Source: Semisulcospira habei (Eukaryota; Mollusca; Gastropoda; Semisulcospiridae). Taken from it: a stretch of DNA of 64,000 bases. This document shows positions 61,219-64,000 of the stretch, one piece after another. The number at the start of each line of letters is the position of its first letter. The stretch's first letter is position 1. The translations under genes were made by a program, and so were the position numbers. The stretch is taken from positions 69,720,101-69,784,100 of the forward strand of contig BTPG01000006.1 in assembly GCA_036245525.1 (NCBI GenBank). The letters are read 5' to 3'. The notes under the pieces were generated by a model. The model was not told the DNA's origin, did not search any database, and was given only the letters and a program-made list of their open reading frames with translations.

Positions 61219-61447
61219 TTAAACCTAGCAGCCGTAATCGAAGTGCTTTCGATTCCTAATGTGCAATTCCGGGTCGTTCTAATTCGTGTCCCTTACCAAT
61301 GTCATTACGAAGCTTATCGGGGCCATGCTCGACTAACCATGCAAGCAGGCAATCACTGGCACTTACTACAGCTTTAACACCCTTAACTGCCGGGGCAAGA
61401 CGAACCGCCACCTACCTGCAAGAGACATAAACCCACATAAGACCCCG

Positions 61448-61482
61448 CACACACGCGCGCGCGTGCGCGCGCGCGCACACTC

Positions 61483-61508
<26 letters not shown>
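61448..61508. repeat. CA/CG microsatellite inside a PalB fragment
   Basis: A PalB left arm (TGCAAGAGACATAAACCC) at 61418 runs into the repeat. Confidence 0.85.
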
Positions 61509-61514
<6 letters not shown>

Positions 61515-61559
61515 CTTTCCCACCTTCAAGGAATAAAAAAAAACCTTCTCATTGATTGG

Positions 61560-61740
61560 CTTCATGGATTACCCGGCACGATTTCTACGAAGCCCTTCAG
61601 AAAATGCCTCCAAACAACGGCGAGTGCAAACCTACAGTAGAGAATGAAGCAACCATGATGGTTCAAGGGCAGTGCCTGATTAACTTGGCGCAAGCGCCAA
61701 GTTAACCAGGCACTGCCTTTGAACTATCACGGCGAAGGCG
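61560..61740. mobile_element. PalA-bearing dispersed repeat
   Basis: TTCATGGATTACCCGGCACG to TGAAGCAACCATGATGG recurs at 62981-63105. The palindromic part here (61655-61730) has GCAGTGCCTGATTAAC inverted. Confidence 0.8.
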
Positions 61741-61878
61741 CGAACCAGTGTGTTTCAGCTTTGCCCTTGAACTGTCTTTATCGATCCTATTACGATCCAA
61801 ACCAAAGACTGACAGAGCTCGATATATGCCTTTGACGAGGATCGTTAATATTCTTTCGAAATTGGACACTATACAGAT

Positions 61879-62045
61879 CTGACAAATTGGGGAACCTCGT
61901 CTCTAAGCTGACAGTGGCAAAAATTGGGAAATTTGCCCCATAGCTGACAAAGCCAAAATTGGGGAAACTTGCCCCTATAGCTGACAAAGCCACAATTGGG
62001 GAAAGTCGCAGCTAAGCTGACAGAGTCAAAATCGCCCAAAAGCCT
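61879..62045. repeat. Tandem repeat of about 37 bp
   Basis: About four units of AGCTGACAAAGCCAAAATTG + GGGAAACTTGCCCCTAT. Confidence 0.85.
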
Positions 62046-62315
62046 ATATACAGAGTGAAATACACGCCTCTGACGCTAATCAAACAAAGATCGGTCAAGA
62101 ACATTAATCCCAACAGGCTATAGTCTGTTTCTTAACTCCTCAAGAGGCACTACCCTTGTACTATCGAGGGGAAGAAAGCGTCGTTTAAGGGTCACGTCTG
62201 GGCTGTTATGGTCCATCAGGACACTTTCTTGCCACGCGTGATGGTGGTTAGAGAACGTTTCCAAACTTTCCAAGGTAAACTCGCCCGCAGGCGGAACCCA
62301 AGTGCCCAAACTAAA

Positions 62316-62388
62316 AGTCCTCGGGCTGACAACGGCCGCAGTTGCGCGCGGGCCAGCTGCGGTTGACGTAGCCCGAAGACTTGCACAC
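62316..62388. mobile_element. PalF palindrome
   Basis: GTCCTCGGGCTGACAACGGC / GCGGTTGACGTAGCCCGAAGAC; tip GCGCGCGGGCC. Confidence 0.75.
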
Positions 62389-62713
62389 GGGGGAAGAGCT
62401 GTGTACGAGGACAACGCCTCAGGTACTAATCAGCGGCACACGCAAACACTTTTGTGAAGGAAATTACTCGCTAAACAGATAATTCACTTTCTTTGAGACT
62501 GCGAGCTGTAGTTGACAAATTTCGGGTTGTTTTTATTTTTCGTCTGCACTTGAGTGTAGAAGTTAAAAAAATTGAGGAAGGTGGAGCAAAATGTAAATGA
62601 AAACAACTGGCGGAATAATTGACACCAGACAAATGGAAATGAAGTTTTCAAAGAAGTTTTACGAAAATAGCACCATGGGGAACAGAATGACCGAGCAATG
62701 TTGTTTCTCTTAA

Positions 62714-62893
62714 CCATTATCATTCGGAATACACCAGTGTGTGAAATAAGTGTGACAGAAATAGTTCAACGGTAGTGCCAGAATAGCTATTCTGGCACTA
62801 CCCTTGAACTAAAGCCATTGGTCCATATCCTTATCTGTAAGTACTATAAAGTAGCTTGCATATTTGAAGCTTTTAGCCTCAGTATGATATGGG
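62714..62893. mobile_element. PalA element, ATCATTCGG-end subfamily
   Basis: TTAA at 62710-62713 and 62894-62897. Tip shortened to CCAGAATAGCTATTCTGG. Confidence 0.9.
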
Positions 62894-62980
62894 TTAACTG
62901 ATTCGGCGTCAAACATCATCTAGCTTTCAAGTGAGCTCGATTTCAAATCAATGTTGGTCGCTGATGTACTGGTTATTTGA

Positions 62981-63105
62981 GTTCATGGATTTCCCGGCAC
63001 GATGTCTACCAAGCCCTTCAAAACACGCCTCCAATCAACGACAAGCGCAAACCTACAGTAGATGATGAAGCAACCATAATATTTCAATGGCAGTGCCTGA
63101 TTAGC
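62981..63105. mobile_element. Dispersed repeat, copy of 61560, interrupted
   Basis: Same sequence as 61560-61685 until GCAGTGCCTGATTAGC, where a PalH fragment replaces the other arm. Confidence 0.75.
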
Positions 63106-63106
63106 A

Positions 63107-63190
63107 GACGTACTCGGGGAGTACGCCACAAGTAAACTTCTAATCAAATGAAATGCTAAGCACCTGGGTTATGCACTGCCTGAGGAGAGC
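63107..63190. mobile_element. PalH fragment
   Basis: GTACTCGGGGAGTACGCCAC and AAACTTCTAATCAAATGAAATGC; a PalA-like end follows. Confidence 0.6.
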
Positions 63191-63239
63191 ACTTCTAGAA
63201 TCGTCTGATTAGCATTATAGTAAAGCTGCCGGAGTCGGC

Positions 63240-63240
<1 letters not shown>

Positions 63241-63310
<70 letters not shown>

Positions 63311-63446
63311 CGCACACACACACACACACACATACAACACACACGCCCACCCCGCACTCCCCCCCCCCACCACCACCACCCTCCCCTACCCCCGCCACGC
63401 GCACACACACACACACACACACACCATCACACACACACACACACCA

Positions 63447-63487
<41 letters not shown>
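63241..63487. repeat. (CA)n microsatellites with C-rich spacer
   Basis: CA blocks 63241-63303, 63400-63424 and 63448-63487. Confidence 0.97.
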
Positions 63488-63490
<3 letters not shown>

Positions 63491-63591
63491 ACCCCACCCC
63501 ATCCCACCCCGGGAAAAAGAGGAGGCAGAAGAAAGCGAAATCGAATTGTCAGTGTGAAGTGTCTTTACAAATCCTTTACGAAAAGTGTATC

Positions 63592-63660
63592 TGGAAGATG
63601 CGTAGATATCCCTGAGTCCCCGCAACTTGCGGGGACCCATGCATATCTACGCCTCTTGCT
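63592..63660. mobile_element. PalB core, GCGTAGATAT variant
   Basis: AGATGCGTAGATATCCC opposed to GCATATCTACGCCTCTTG; both arms carry the GCGT and ATAT changes. Confidence 0.88.
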
Positions 63661-64000
63661 GTACACGAGAAGATTCAGGGTGTTCAACAATACATTTGCA
63701 AGTGACGCGCACCCATACAACACACTACAGCAGTCGTACAAGGTGCCCGCAACAAACAATCAAGACAAATAGCGTACTCGTACATCACGCAGGCAATACG
63801 GATTTATGACAAACAATAGGATTACGGAACAGCCGTGTAAGCAGCCTGTCAGATTACCGCAAGAAATCATCTCTACCGCAAACCCACAAGTGATAAGATT
63901 AGAGGTCTGATAAGAGGTTTCTGACTGTAGTAAATCACATTATGCAAACAATACTTAATGGGAAATAAATTATATACGACTAACTTGGGAAACATATCGT

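Noticed and set aside
62118..62414. 98-aa minus-strand ORF
   Set aside because: It runs through a PalF palindrome and PalA-like debris; no independent coding signal.

Overview
This is animal nuclear DNA, most likely from a mollusc and plausibly a marine gastropod. The signs are GT/AG introns, long CA/GA/TA/GAGT microsatellites, non-LTR retrotransposon debris, a very high load of short palindromic elements, and lophotrochozoan-style RING/B-box genes. The taxonomic call is inference; there are no bacterial operons, CRISPR arrays or rRNA genes. || Layout. (1) Bases 1-9500 hold two tandem copies of a two-exon gene encoding a 568-aa RING/B-box/coiled-coil protein with a C-terminal NHL-like beta-propeller (TRIM-type E3 ubiquitin ligase). 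Both copies carry three palindromic insertions at matching intron sites, so those insertions predate the duplication. (2) 10.1-11.6 kb is a 5'-truncated, frameshifted non-LTR retrotransposon. (3) From 47.0 kb down to 16.2 kb, minus-strand exons encode a homologue of tumor protein p53-inducible protein 11 (TP53I11), a small multi-pass membrane protein. Four constitutive exons can be joined in phase to either of two different last exons (19.2 kb or 16.2 kb) that look like diverged duplicates, suggesting mutually exclusive C-termini. The first coding exon was not found. (4) The introns of that gene and all of 47-64 kb show no other convincing gene. They hold microsatellites, LINE 3' ends, a 1,533-bp solo LTR, a piggyBac-like deletion derivative, a 992-bp TTAA-flanked long-TIR element and a possible Penelope-like inverted repeat. 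|| The dominant feature is about 80 short, near-perfect palindromes in at least 14 sequence families (named PalA to PalN here). Many sit exactly between TTAA tetranucleotides and start CYCNTT, which points to piggyBac-type MITEs. Several insertions can be proved internally: two families at the same TTAA of a tandem repeat, a PalD inside a PalB, a long-TIR element inside a PalA, a solo LTR inside a PalB, and a PalA and a PalD sharing one TTAA. Within a family, copies differ in the stem, but a copy's two arms usually carry the same change, so arms appear to be homogenised within each copy. || Longer coordinates of repeats are by eye; splice sites were read directly but no transcript evidence was available.
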